Below are positions 29,957-38,023 of a stretch of DNA of 64,000 nucleotides, piece after piece (the first letter of the stretch is position 1; every line of letters starts with the position of its first letter). The position numbers and the translations under genes were made by a program. The stretch comes from Sphingomonas carotinifaciens (GTDB taxonomy: Bacteria > Pseudomonadota > Alphaproteobacteria > Sphingomonadales > Sphingomonadaceae), in assembly GCF_009789535.1 (NCBI RefSeq), contig NZ_WSUT01000005.1:2990001-3054000 (forward strand). The letters run 5' to 3'. The notes below the pieces were generated by a model. It was not told the DNA's origin. It saw only the letters and a list, made by a program, of their open reading frames with translations, and did not search any database.

Positions 29957-31816
29957 TTAATTCGCCGCCTTCATCAGGCGATCGACGGTGGTCGCCGTCA
30001 CTGCGTGATAGCCCGGCCGCGCCTTGGCATAGATGCGCGTCGCCAGGGCGCGGCCCCAGTCGCCTTGCCCCCATAGCTGCGCAAACAGCGGCGCGACGAA
30101 CTTGCGCCGTCCCTGACCGGTCAGGAACGCCTCCGCCGACGCCTTGGCCGGGGGATAGCGATTGGCCAGCGCCAGTTGCAGCCAGGCAAAGCGGATCTCG
30201 CTGTTTCCCGTCTCGTTCCAGTGGAACCGCTCGTCCAGCGCGCGCAGCCGCTCCGCCGGCATGCTGCGCGGCAACTGCGTCAGGAAGCGGACATATTCCT
30301 GCGTCGTCACCTCGCCGGGAACGGCCGACACCGGGCCGCCCGCCGCGAACGCCTTGGCCGCTGCATCGATCGCCGGGAACGCGTCGGATTTCACATGCAC
30401 CGCGTTGGCGGGCACGCCGGGCTGGTACACCCACGCGTCCACCCCGATCCGCTCCGCCTCGCCCGGCTTCAACAGATTGGCCTTCAGATCGGCCAGGAAC
30501 CCCGCGCTGGTCTGCGGCTGGAAGGCATGCACGTCGAAATAGCGGCGCAGATACGCATCCCACCGCGCCCGCCCCACCGTTGCCTCGATCGTGCGCAGGA
30601 AGGTCGCGCCCTTGTCATAGGCGATCTGGGTCATGCCGTCGTCGGGATCGCGCGACGCGTCCAGTTCCAGGTGCAGCCGCGTATCGGGCGATTGCGGGCC
30701 GCCCGCATCCTTCACCGCCGCCTGCATGTCGGTCCACGCCAGATCGGCCTCCATGGCCGCGCGGCGCTGGCCGTACAGCGACTCCATGATCCGGTTCTCG
30801 AAATAGCTGGTGAAGCCCTCGTTCAGCCAGAAATCGTTCCACGTCGCGTTCGTCACCAGATTCCCCGACCAGCTATGCGCCAGTTCGTGCGCGATCAGGC
30901 TGACCAGGCTGCGGTCGCCCGCAATCGCGGTCGGCGTGGCAAAGGTCAGGGTCGGGTTCTCCATGCCCCCGAACGGAAAAGAGGGCGGCAACACAAGCAC
31001 ATCGTACCGTCCCCAGCGATAGGGTCCGTACAGCCCCTCGGCCGCTGCCACGAACTTGTCCAGCTCCCCGAACTCATACGCCGCCTTGTCCAGCGTCACC
31101 GGCTCCGCCCAGATCCCCGTCCGCTCCCCCGTCGCCCGAAACGCAACATCCCCCACCGCCAGCGCGATCAGATAGGGCGCCACCGGCTTGTCCATCGCAT
31201 AACGATAGGTACAGCGATCCGCCTTGCACACCGCCTTGCCCTTCGCCTCGCCGCTCATCACCGCCGTCAGCTTGGCCGGCACGTCGATCGTCGCGTCCCA
31301 GCTCTGGCGAATGCCCGGCGAATCCTGTGTCGGGATCCAGCTGCGATTCAGGATCGCCTCGCCCTGGCTGAACAGGAAGGGCTGCGTCTTGCCCGCGGTC
31401 TGCGCCGGGCTCAGCCATTGCAGCGCCTTCGCCTCGGGCGCGGAGGCATAGGCGATGCGGATCGTCTTGGCCCCGTTCAGCGTCACGGTCAGCGGCGCGC
31501 CGTGCACCGCGTCACCCTTGCCCACCGTATAGGGCAACGCCTTGCCACCCGCATCGGTGACCGAGACGATGCGCAAGTTGTTGTCGTCCAGCACCACCTG
31601 CCCCGCCCCCGGCCGGGCATCGATCGACAATGTCGCCACCCCGCGCAGCACATGGCTGTCGAAATCGGCGAACAGGTTCAGCGAGACATGGGAAACCCGC
31701 GCCTCCAGCGGCCGGGCATGGCTGTGCACGTCGCGCGCTTCTGGCGTGGCGAGCACAGGCGCCGTCTGTGCTGCAAGGGCGAGAATGGGGGCAAGCGCCA
31801 GAACGGTGGCAGGCAT
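29957..31816 (-). CDS. M1 aminopeptidase, leukotriene A4 hydrolase-like, exported
   Basis: A 619-residue zinc aminopeptidase with a signal peptide (MPATVLALAPILALAAQ). It has the substrate-binding FGGMENP motif, the zinc motif HELAH at His310-His314 and the third ligand in WLNEG eighteen residues on, and a C-terminal helical armadillo domain like that of leukotriene A4 hydrolase. A GGAG site precedes the ATG. It likely trims peptides in the periplasm. It is divergent from the alpha/beta hydrolase gene. Confidence 0.92.
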   Translation of the reverse strand: MPATVLALAPILALAAQTAPVLATPEARDVHSHARPLEARVSHVSLNLFADFDSHVLRGVATLSIDARPGAGQVVLDDNNLRIVSVTDAGGKALPYTVGKGDAVHGAPLTVTLNGAKTIRIAYASAPEAKALQWLSPAQTAGKTQPFLFSQGEAILNRSWIPTQDSPGIRQSWDATIDVPAKLTAVMSGEAKGKAVCKADRCTYRYAMDKPVAPYLIALAVGDVAFRATGERTGIWAEPVTLDKAAYEFGELDKFVAAAEGLYGPYRWGRYDVLVLPPSFPFGGMENPTLTFATPTAIAGDRSLVSLIAHELAHSWSGNLVTNATWNDFWLNEGFTSYFENRIMESLYGQRRAAMEADLAWTDMQAAVKDAGGPQSPDTRLHLELDASRDPDDGMTQIAYDKGATFLRTIEATVGRARWDAYLRRYFDVHAFQPQTSAGFLADLKANLLKPGEAERIGVDAWVYQPGVPANAVHVKSDAFPAIDAAAKAFAAGGPVSAVPGEVTTQEYVRFLTQLPRSMPAERLRALDERFHWNETGNSEIRFAWLQLALANRYPPAKASAEAFLTGQGRRKFVAPLFAQLWGQGDWGRALATRIYAKARPGYHAVTATTVDRLMKAAN

Positions 31817-31911
31817 GGCAACTCCAAAGGTCAGTATGGCTGCACCTTAGGCGGATGCCGGCCGAATGGGAAATGAACTGCCACCATGCCCGCACCATCG
31901 ACACCGCCACC

Positions 31912-33093
31912 ATGCCCGCTAAAAGCCCCGCCATGCACTTCTGGCTTACCCCCGTCCTTGCCGCCGCCATCGCTGCGACGCTTCCCCAGACCCCTGCGCC
32001 ACGACCGGAGACCGTCCATGCCGCCAGGGGCCTGTCCCGCGATGCCGCTGCCCGGATGCTCGACCAGATGGCGGCCGCCCGCCTTCAGGCGGTGGCCGAC
32101 GAATATCGGACCCAGCTTGCGGCAAAGTCGATCACTATCGGCGACAAGACGCTGAAATGGGAAAGCAAGGTCTTCGGCACCGCGCCGAAGGGCGGTCGCA
32201 GTCTCTGGATTTCCATGCACGGCGGCGGCAATGCCGAGCCGGCGGTGAACGACCAGCAATGGCGCAACCAGATCCGCCTCTACGAACCGGCCGAGGGCAT
32301 CTATCTCGCCCCCCGCGCGCCCACCGACACCTGGAACCTGTGGCACGAGGGGCATATCGATCCCCTGTTCCAGCGGCTGATCGACGCGCAGGTCGCGCTG
32401 AACGGCGTTGACCCGAACAAGATCTATCTGATGGGCTATTCCGCCGGCGGCGACGGCGTCTGGCAATTGGCGCCGCGCATGGCGGACCGCTTCGCCGCCG
32501 CCGCGACGATGGCGGGCCACCCCAATGAATCGACGCTGCTACCCTTGCGCAACCTGCCCTTCGCCATCTTCATGGGCGGCGCGGACAGTGCCTATGACCG
32601 CAACAAGATCGCCGCGCAAAAGGCCGCCGAGATGGACCGCCTGCACGCCGCAGACCCGGGCGGCTATGTCCACATGGCGCGCATCTATCCCGGCCTGCCC
32701 CACTGGATGAACCGCAAGGATGCAGAGGCGCTGCCCTGGATGGCGCAGTTCACCCGCAATCCCTGGCCGAAGCGTGTCGTCTGGGTGCAGGACGACGTGA
32801 CCAGCGACCGCTTCTACTGGCTGCAGATCCCCGACGCCGCCGCCGCCAAGGCGGGCGACAAGATCGTCGCGACCGCAGATGGCCAGTCGATCACCCTGAC
32901 CGGAGACGTGCCGGCCGGCACGTCCCTGCGCCTGTCGGATCACCTGCTAAACCTCGACCGCCCCGTCACCGTGACGGTGAACGGCCGCATCGCCTACAAG
33001 GGCAAGGTGCCGCGCACCGCCGCCGCCATTCAGGCATCGCTGGCGGAGCGCGCCGACGCCGCCTCCGCCGCCACGGCGATGCTCACCCTTTGA
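31912..33093 (+). CDS. Secreted alpha/beta hydrolase (esterase/PHB depolymerase-like)
   Basis: A 393-residue hydrolase with the nucleophile elbow GYSAGG, an oxyanion-type SMHGGGN segment, and a likely catalytic His in GLPHWMN. Its first residues form a signal peptide (HFWLTPVLAAAIAATLPQ). Starts at 31912 (MPAKSPAM...) or 31933 are both possible, and neither has a strong ribosome-binding site. The C-terminal 120 residues form a separate beta-rich region. The substrate is unknown; a carbohydrate esterase or polyester hydrolase would fit. Confidence 0.75.
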   Translation: MPAKSPAMHFWLTPVLAAAIAATLPQTPAPRPETVHAARGLSRDAAARMLDQMAAARLQAVADEYRTQLAAKSITIGDKTLKWESKVFGTAPKGGRSLWISMHGGGNAEPAVNDQQWRNQIRLYEPAEGIYLAPRAPTDTWNLWHEGHIDPLFQRLIDAQVALNGVDPNKIYLMGYSAGGDGVWQLAPRMADRFAAAATMAGHPNESTLLPLRNLPFAIFMGGADSAYDRNKIAAQKAAEMDRLHAADPGGYVHMARIYPGLPHWMNRKDAEALPWMAQFTRNPWPKRVVWVQDDVTSDRFYWLQIPDAAAAKAGDKIVATADGQSITLTGDVPAGTSLRLSDHLLNLDRPVTVTVNGRIAYKGKVPRTAAAIQASLAERADAASAATAMLTL

Positions 33094-33114
33094 GCATCGC
33101 CGCAGTCGGCCGCT

Positions 33115-35079
33115 TTACCGTGCGGGAGCGGCCGGCGGCAGCGCGATCAGCGTCGGCGCATCCGCGACGAAGACGTCCAGCACGCCGTCCGCGATTCTGA
33201 TCGGTCCGTCGAAGCGCGTCGCGCCGGGAATGCTCTGGACGGCCGCCGCCTCGCCCGCGATGCGTTTGGCATCGGCGAAGTAGCGCACCGCCGCACCATT
33301 GCCCCGGTCGGCGGCATCCAGCCCGGCCGCGGTCAGTCGCAACGCACGGCCCCAGCGCTGCATCGCATCCAGCCACGGGGCCGACTGGGCCGCAAAGCCC
33401 GGATCGACGGTGCCCGAGCGGATGATGTCGGGCGCCCCCGCCATCGCATCCGCCGTTTCGCGCAGTTCGGCGATCGCCTCGGCCCGCGCCGCCGCATCGC
33501 CGTCCGCGATCGCCTCGCGCACCCGGTCCAGCACCGCCTTCAGCCGCGGTGCCTGCTCCTGCCAGGGCTGGCTGCCAAAGGTCGGCGCCATGTGCTGCGT
33601 ATCGAAGAACACCAGCAACGCCTCGGTCGCGCGGGCATCGCCCCCCGCCAGTTCGCGCGCCGCGGCATGCCAGGTCCGCTCCGCATCATAGCCCTTGTCG
33701 TTCCAGGCAAAGGCCGCAACGCCCGTCACCGCGACCCGGCTCGGCGCCTCCTGGTTCATCGGGTTGGACAGGATGCCGGTCAACTCGCTGGCCAGCCCCG
33801 CCTCACGCCGCGCATAGGGCGCCATCAGCAACCGCCCGGTCGTCTGCGCATAGTCGTTGACCGGATAATTGTCCCACAGCAGCGTCTTGCGCCCGAACGC
33901 CTTGGTCGCCGCCTTGGCGTCGGGCACCGAGATCGCCGGCGGCACCACGTCCGTGCCGGTCCATTGCACCACGATGCGCGGGTCGAGATGCTTGCGCAGT
34001 GCCGCCTTGTACGGGCTTTCCTTGGCGTCGAAATATTCGGTCGGCACCATGATCAGCGGTCGCGACGCCCGGTCCTTGGCAAGGAGATCGGCCTGCACTG
34101 CGTTCAACAGCTTCGACTGCGCAATCCCCGCCGCCTCCGCACCCGATGGGCCAAAGGCCGCCTTGTCCTGCTCGCAATTCCACTTGGTATATTCGATATC
34201 ATCCAGCGCCACATAGAAGCTGTGGACGCCGATCCCGCGCAGCGCATCGAACTTGCGCTCCAGCGCGCTCAGGTCGGCCGCATCGGAAAAACACACCGTC
34301 GGCCCCGGCGAGATCGCATAAACGAAGTCGACATGGTTGCGCCGCGCCGCCGCGGCCAGCGTGCCCAGCGCCGACAGCGTCTCGGCGGGATAGGGCTCGC
34401 GCCAGCGATCGCGGGCATAGGGATCGTCCTTGGGGCTGTAGACATAGGTGTTCGCCTTGACGCTGGCAAGGAAGTCCAGATGCTTGGTCCGGTCCGCCAT
34501 CGTCCAGGGCGCGCCGTAGAAACCTTCGATCGTGCCGCGGATGGGCATGGCCGGATGGTCCTGGATCACCAGCGCGGGGATCGTGCCGCGCCGTGCCAGT
34601 TGGCGGAATGTCTGCGCGGCATGGAACACCCCGTCGCCATCGCGCCCCGCCAGCGCGATCAGCCCGCCGCGCCCCTGCGCGACGCTGGTGATCGTATAGC
34701 CCTCGGCCTCATCACCGATCCTGGCCCCGCTGCGCGCCAGCGCATCGCGCACCACCGCATCGCCGCCGGTGCCCACCACGACATACACCCCGTCCAGCGT
34801 CGCCGGCACCCGCCGCGCGGTCGTGATCGTCTTGACTCCGGCCGAGGTCAGGATGCCACGCACCAGTGCCACCGTCGCGGGATCGGCATCGGCGCCGGCG
34901 ACCAGCACCACCGAGGAACCCAAGGCGACCACCCCTTGCCCCAACGTCATCGATACCGGCGCGGGGAAGATCGCCGGCAACGTCGCCGGCTGTGCGGATG
35001 CGGGCGCCGCCATCACCGCCAGCGCCGCCGCCGCGACCATCATCGAGTTGGCGCCGATCCTGCCCATGCCTCGCGTCAT
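33115..35079 (-). CDS. GH84 family beta-N-acetylhexosaminidase (hyaluronidase/O-GlcNAcase-like), exported
   Basis: A 654-residue glycosidase. After a signal peptide (ending AVMAAPASAQ) come an N-terminal GH20b-type domain and a GH84 catalytic barrel with the motifs IEGFYGAPWTMADR, YVYSPKDDPY and the catalytic Asp pair in VALDDIEYTKW, used for substrate-assisted hydrolysis of beta-GlcNAc. The C-terminal part is helical and ends in a small beta domain. The ATG at 35079 has a GGAG site. A palindrome that resembles a GntR-type operator lies 20 bases upstream. It may scavenge N-acetylglucosamine from glycans or cell-wall debris. Confidence 0.9.
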   Translation of the reverse strand: MTRGMGRIGANSMMVAAAALAVMAAPASAQPATLPAIFPAPVSMTLGQGVVALGSSVVLVAGADADPATVALVRGILTSAGVKTITTARRVPATLDGVYVVVGTGGDAVVRDALARSGARIGDEAEGYTITSVAQGRGGLIALAGRDGDGVFHAAQTFRQLARRGTIPALVIQDHPAMPIRGTIEGFYGAPWTMADRTKHLDFLASVKANTYVYSPKDDPYARDRWREPYPAETLSALGTLAAAARRNHVDFVYAISPGPTVCFSDAADLSALERKFDALRGIGVHSFYVALDDIEYTKWNCEQDKAAFGPSGAEAAGIAQSKLLNAVQADLLAKDRASRPLIMVPTEYFDAKESPYKAALRKHLDPRIVVQWTGTDVVPPAISVPDAKAATKAFGRKTLLWDNYPVNDYAQTTGRLLMAPYARREAGLASELTGILSNPMNQEAPSRVAVTGVAAFAWNDKGYDAERTWHAAARELAGGDARATEALLVFFDTQHMAPTFGSQPWQEQAPRLKAVLDRVREAIADGDAAARAEAIAELRETADAMAGAPDIIRSGTVDPGFAAQSAPWLDAMQRWGRALRLTAAGLDAADRGNGAAVRYFADAKRIAGEAAAVQSIPGATRFDGPIRIADGVLDVFVADAPTLIALPPAAPAR

Positions 35080-35098
35080 CCCTGTTCTCCGGTATCGA

Positions 35099-35117
35099 AT
35101 TGGTATTATTGACCAAT
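35099..35117 (-). promoter_or_regulatory. Candidate operator upstream of the GH84 gene
   Basis: ATTGGT-ATTATTG-ACCAAT, a perfect inverted repeat with 6-base arms and a 7-base spacer, 20 to 38 bases before the GH84 start codon. The TGGT...ACCA core resembles sites of GntR-family amino-sugar regulators. Its position next to the start suggests repression. Confidence 0.45.
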
Positions 35118-35182
35118 GATTAGGAGGATGTGCGGGTCGCGGCAAGTCAGGGATGAGGTGGCACGATAAGGCCGACCGGCGG

Positions 35183-35695
35183 TCAGGGGGTGTTTGGCCG
35201 ATTCCCGATAAAGCCGACGTCAAACCCTGCCGCCGCTGTTGCGTTGAACAGGCATTCCATCGGTCCGGTCTTCATGTCAGGCGGGGTCATGTGCTGCATG
35301 GCCCATTGTGTATTCAGCAGACGCGGACCATCGGCGGACTCTAGCGCCCCCTGCGCGTCGCAGAGCGTTTCGATCTTCCGGGCGAATGCCGCGTCATCGG
35401 TCAGGCCGGGGCGATAGTCAGGCAGACGGTCGAGAAGATCATGCTTGCGAAGCCAATCACGGGCGCGACTGACCATGACAGCGGCCATGCGAGCTTCACG
35501 AAGTGCCTCGAACCGAGGCTGAAGCGACGACGTCAGTTCCACGTCATAATAGTTTGCCGCCTTTTCGGCACAGGCAAGTTGCTGCTCGGTAACATGATCG
35601 GCCTTGGCAACGACAAGTATGTCGGCATCCAGATCCGCATCCGATCGCACCGACACCGTACCCAGTCCACATGCGCTCACCCGTTCGGCCGCCAC
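35183..35695 (-). CDS. Hypothetical protein, probably 5'-damaged
   Basis: A 170-residue reading frame from a GTG codon. No domain is recognised; the core (DILVVAKADHVTEQQLACAE, MVSRARDWLRKHDLLDRLPDY, CLFNATAAAGFDVGFIGN) looks like a genuine, probably exported protein. Coding-like sequence continues upstream of the GTG in the same frame to about 35782, where an in-frame TGA stops it. Another frame in that stretch encodes a signal-peptide-like MPALLILLATTQLG. This suggests the natural start has been lost to a frameshift or nonsense mutation. The surroundings are AT-richer than the rest of the window. Confidence 0.5.
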   Translation of the reverse strand: MAAERVSACGLGTVSVRSDADLDADILVVAKADHVTEQQLACAEKAANYYDVELTSSLQPRFEALREARMAAVMVSRARDWLRKHDLLDRLPDYRPGLTDDAAFARKIETLCDAQGALESADGPRLLNTQWAMQHMTPPDMKTGPMECLFNATAAAGFDVGFIGNRPNTP

Positions 35696-35782
35696 TTGCG
35701 GCGTAACGATTTCATGGGCTTCTGTAAAACAAAGCCAAGTTGCGTCGTCGCTAGCAAGATAAGGAGCGCAGGCATCTCCGTA

Positions 35783-35995
35783 TCATATGCTGGAAATGTC
35801 AACTTCCCTAGGCTGAATTATCAAATCACATATTCCTTCGCCCGACGAGCGAAGTCGATGCACCCCCAATGCCAAGTCATTGACCTTTTTACCAACGATG
35901 GATGATAACCCGTCCTCTTTCTGCATCATGCCATGCCATAGGCGTCTTGCCGCAAGCCTGCTTTTACGTAAAAGCGGAATCGAGTAGCTGTTCAT
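35783..35995 (-). CDS. Short hypothetical reading frame in the AT-richer patch
   Basis: A 70-residue frame (MNSYSIPLLRKSRLAARRLW...) with no known domain and atypical base composition. It is in the same frame as the 170-residue frame downstream and is separated from it only by a TGA codon at 35783-35785, so the two could be pieces of one damaged gene. No good ribosome-binding site is visible. I am not confident it is expressed. Confidence 0.25.
   Translation of the reverse strand: MNSYSIPLLRKSRLAARRLWHGMMQKEDGLSSIVGKKVNDLALGVHRLRSSGEGICDLIIQPREVDISSI
35960..35975. repeat. Perfect 16-bp palindrome
   Basis: GCTTTTACGTAAAAGC, a perfect palindrome in the AT-richer patch, inside the short hypothetical frame. 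It is too short for an efficient terminator. It may be a regulatory-protein site or a relic of a mobile element. Confidence 0.5.
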
Positions 35996-36014
35996 GATGA
36001 TGTGCAGCACGCAC

Positions 36015-36050
36015 AACAAAAAGGGCCCCGCCACATCTGGCGGAGCCCTT
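36015..36050 (-). terminator. Rho-independent terminator after the FKBP gene
   Basis: On the minus strand AAGGGCTCCGCC pairs with GGCGGGGCCCTT (12 pairs, one wobble) around a six-base loop and is followed by TTTGTTG. It starts 26 bases after the FKBP stop codon. Confidence 0.85.
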
Positions 36051-36075
36051 CTGAACCTTTGGCGATCGCCCGCGA

Positions 36076-36675
36076 TCAGTTCGTCGGCGTCGGCGCGCCA
36101 GGAACGGCGCCGCCCGGCATCGCACCACCAGGGGCCGCGCCACCCGGCATCGCGCCGCCCATGCCCTGGCGCATCTGCATCTGCCGCACGACGCTTTCCG
36201 GCAGGAAGTCGAGCAACTGCACGTCGAACACCAGCGTCGAATTGGCCGGGATCGGCCCCGCCTCGCGCTCGCCATAGCCCAGCGCGGCCGGGATCCAGAC
36301 GCGGTACTTGGCGCCCTTCGGCATCAGCTTCAGCGCTTCGGAGAAGCCGGGCACCACCGCCGAAACCGGCATCGGCGTCGGTTGCTGCGACTTGTCGAAC
36401 GTGGTGCCGTTCAGCAGCTTGCCCTCATACTGGACCAGCGCGACATCGGCATCGGTGGGCTTGGCCGCACCCGGCTGACCCGGCTCCAGCACCTTGTATT
36501 GCAGGCCCGAAGCGGTGGTCATCACGCCCTTGCCGCGGGCGTTGCGGGTCAGGAAGTCGTCACCCTGCGTGGCCAGCGCGACGGCCGCGACGCAGGCGAG
36601 CACCAGCCCCAGCCACAGATAGATGAGATAGCTGCGCTTGACGGGCTGCAGCGGCACGGCGGTGACGGTGGACAT
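36076..36675 (-). CDS. FKBP-type peptidyl-prolyl isomerase, membrane-anchored
   Basis: A 199-residue protein with one N-terminal membrane helix (YLIYLWLGLVLACVAAVALA) and a periplasmic FKBP domain recognisable from VQYEGKLLNGTTFDKS, VVPGFSEALKLMPKGAKYRVW, ALGYGE and STLVFDVQLLDF. The last 30 residues are low-complexity, made of MPGGA-type repeats. The domain catalyses cis-trans isomerisation of prolyl bonds in exported proteins. A strong terminator follows. Confidence 0.93.
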   Translation of the reverse strand: MSTVTAVPLQPVKRSYLIYLWLGLVLACVAAVALATQGDDFLTRNARGKGVMTTASGLQYKVLEPGQPGAAKPTDADVALVQYEGKLLNGTTFDKSQQPTPMPVSAVVPGFSEALKLMPKGAKYRVWIPAALGYGEREAGPIPANSTLVFDVQLLDFLPESVVRQMQMRQGMGGAMPGGAAPGGAMPGGAVPGAPTPTN

Positions 36676-36794
36676 CGATTAGCACCTGCTTCTTCGGTGC
36701 CGGTCCGGCCGTCACCGGTGATAGGTCGGGAAACGTGACGCCGGACGGCCACGCCCCGTGGATACGGAGCGCGGCCTGATGCCCGGCCGGTCGC

Positions 36795-37001
36795 TTACCG
36801 GGCGCCGTCGCGCTCGGCGCGCTTGCGCTCCAGCTTGCGCGACCGACGCACGGCAGCGGCACGCTCGCGCGCACGCTTCTCCGACGGCTTCTCATAATGA
36901 CGGCGCAGCTTCATTTCGCGATACACGCCCTCGCGCTGCAGCTTCTTCTTCAGCGCGCGAAGAGCCTGGTCGACATTGTTGTCGCGAACGATGATCTGCA
37001 T
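36795..37001 (-). CDS. rpsU: 30S ribosomal protein bS21
   Basis: A 68-residue, very basic ribosomal protein ([20 protein letters not shown]...). The family core, [29 protein letters not shown], is complete; the C-terminus is rich in Arg and Lys. I start at the ATG 37001, where family homology begins; the frame is open upstream but without conserved sequence. Confidence 0.96.
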   Translation of the reverse strand: MQIIVRDNNVDQALRALKKKLQREGVYREMKLRRHYEKPSEKRARERAAAVRRSRKLERKRAERDGAR

Positions 37002-37267
37002 AAAACCAAAAAACTCCGGTCGATGGGCGCTGTCCATGCCGGAGCAGCGGTCAATCTGAATGGCAAATAGTCGGCGCGAACGAGTCCGCGTCGAGAACAG
37101 GCGGCGCCTAGCAGCACCGGGCATCCTTGGCAAGCGCGTCTCGCCATGATCCGCTACCCGACGCCGATGTGGCCAAGATGCAACAACGGGCCCATCATCG
37201 CATGATCGTTACGGGATGTTGCAGTCCTGTCATGTGCGCGATACGCCTGTGCCCGATCCCTTGGCGC

Positions 37268-38023
37268 ATGTTGCAAACGGCCGCAGACTTGGACCTGTCC
37301 ACCCGCCTCCTCATCGTCGACGACGATCCCGGCATTCGTGAACTGACCGCAGGCTTCCTCGCTGCGCATGGCTATGTGGTCGATACCGCCGCCGATGCCA
37401 CCGAAATGCGCGCACAGATGACGCGCGAGGCCTATTCGCTGATTGTGCTGGACGTGATGATGCCGGGAGAGGACGGCTTGTCCATCCTTCGCACACTTGA
37501 CCGCGCGACGGCGCCGTCGGTCATCATCCTGTCGGTGATCGGCGAGGAAGTGGACCGAATCGTGGGACTGGAAATGGGTGCGGACGATTACATCGCCAAG
37601 CCGGCCAATCCGCGCGAGTTGCTGGCGCGTATTCGCTCCGTTCTGCGCCGCAATGCCACCGCCCCGGCACGCATCGAGCCCCCCGCACCCGCCGCGCGCC
37701 CGCTGCAACGCTTTGCTGGCTGGCGGCTGGACCCGATCGGGCGCCAGTTGCTCGATCCGGACGAGGTCGTCATCAACCTGTCGGATGGCGAGTTCCGGAT
37801 GCTGATGACCTTTGTCGATCATCCCCGCCGCGTGCTCAGCCGCGACTTCCTGCTCGATCATGCCCGCGGGGTCACCGCCGAACACTTCGATCGCGCGATC
37901 GACGTGCAGGTCAGCCGGCTGCGTCGCAAACTCAATCGTGGCGACATGCGCGGCGGCGACGACCTGATCCGCACCGTGCGCAACGAAGGCTATATGTTCG
38001 TCGCCGATGTTGAGACGCGCTGA
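37268..38023 (+). CDS. OmpR-family response regulator
   Basis: A 251-residue two-component regulator. The receiver domain has acidic residues VDDD at 18-20, phosphoacceptor Asp62 (LIVLDVMMPGEDG) and Lys114 region (YIAKPANPRELLARI). The C-terminal winged-helix domain includes LSDGEFRMLMTFVDHPRRVL and DVQVSRLRRKLNRG. The receiver sequence resembles OmpR. Its end overlaps the kinase gene by 17 bases. The regulon is unknown; the dioxygenase gene downstream is a possible target. Confidence 0.92.
   Translation: MLQTAADLDLSTRLLIVDDDPGIRELTAGFLAAHGYVVDTAADATEMRAQMTREAYSLIVLDVMMPGEDGLSILRTLDRATAPSVIILSVIGEEVDRIVGLEMGADDYIAKPANPRELLARIRSVLRRNATAPARIEPPAPAARPLQRFAGWRLDPIGRQLLDPDEVVINLSDGEFRMLMTFVDHPRRVLSRDFLLDHARGVTAEHFDRAIDVQVSRLRRKLNRGDMRGGDDLIRTVRNEGYMFVADVETR

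Noticed and set aside
36108..36170. Short repeats at the end of the FKBP gene
   Set aside because: They encode MPGGA-type low-complexity residues in frame and need no other explanation.
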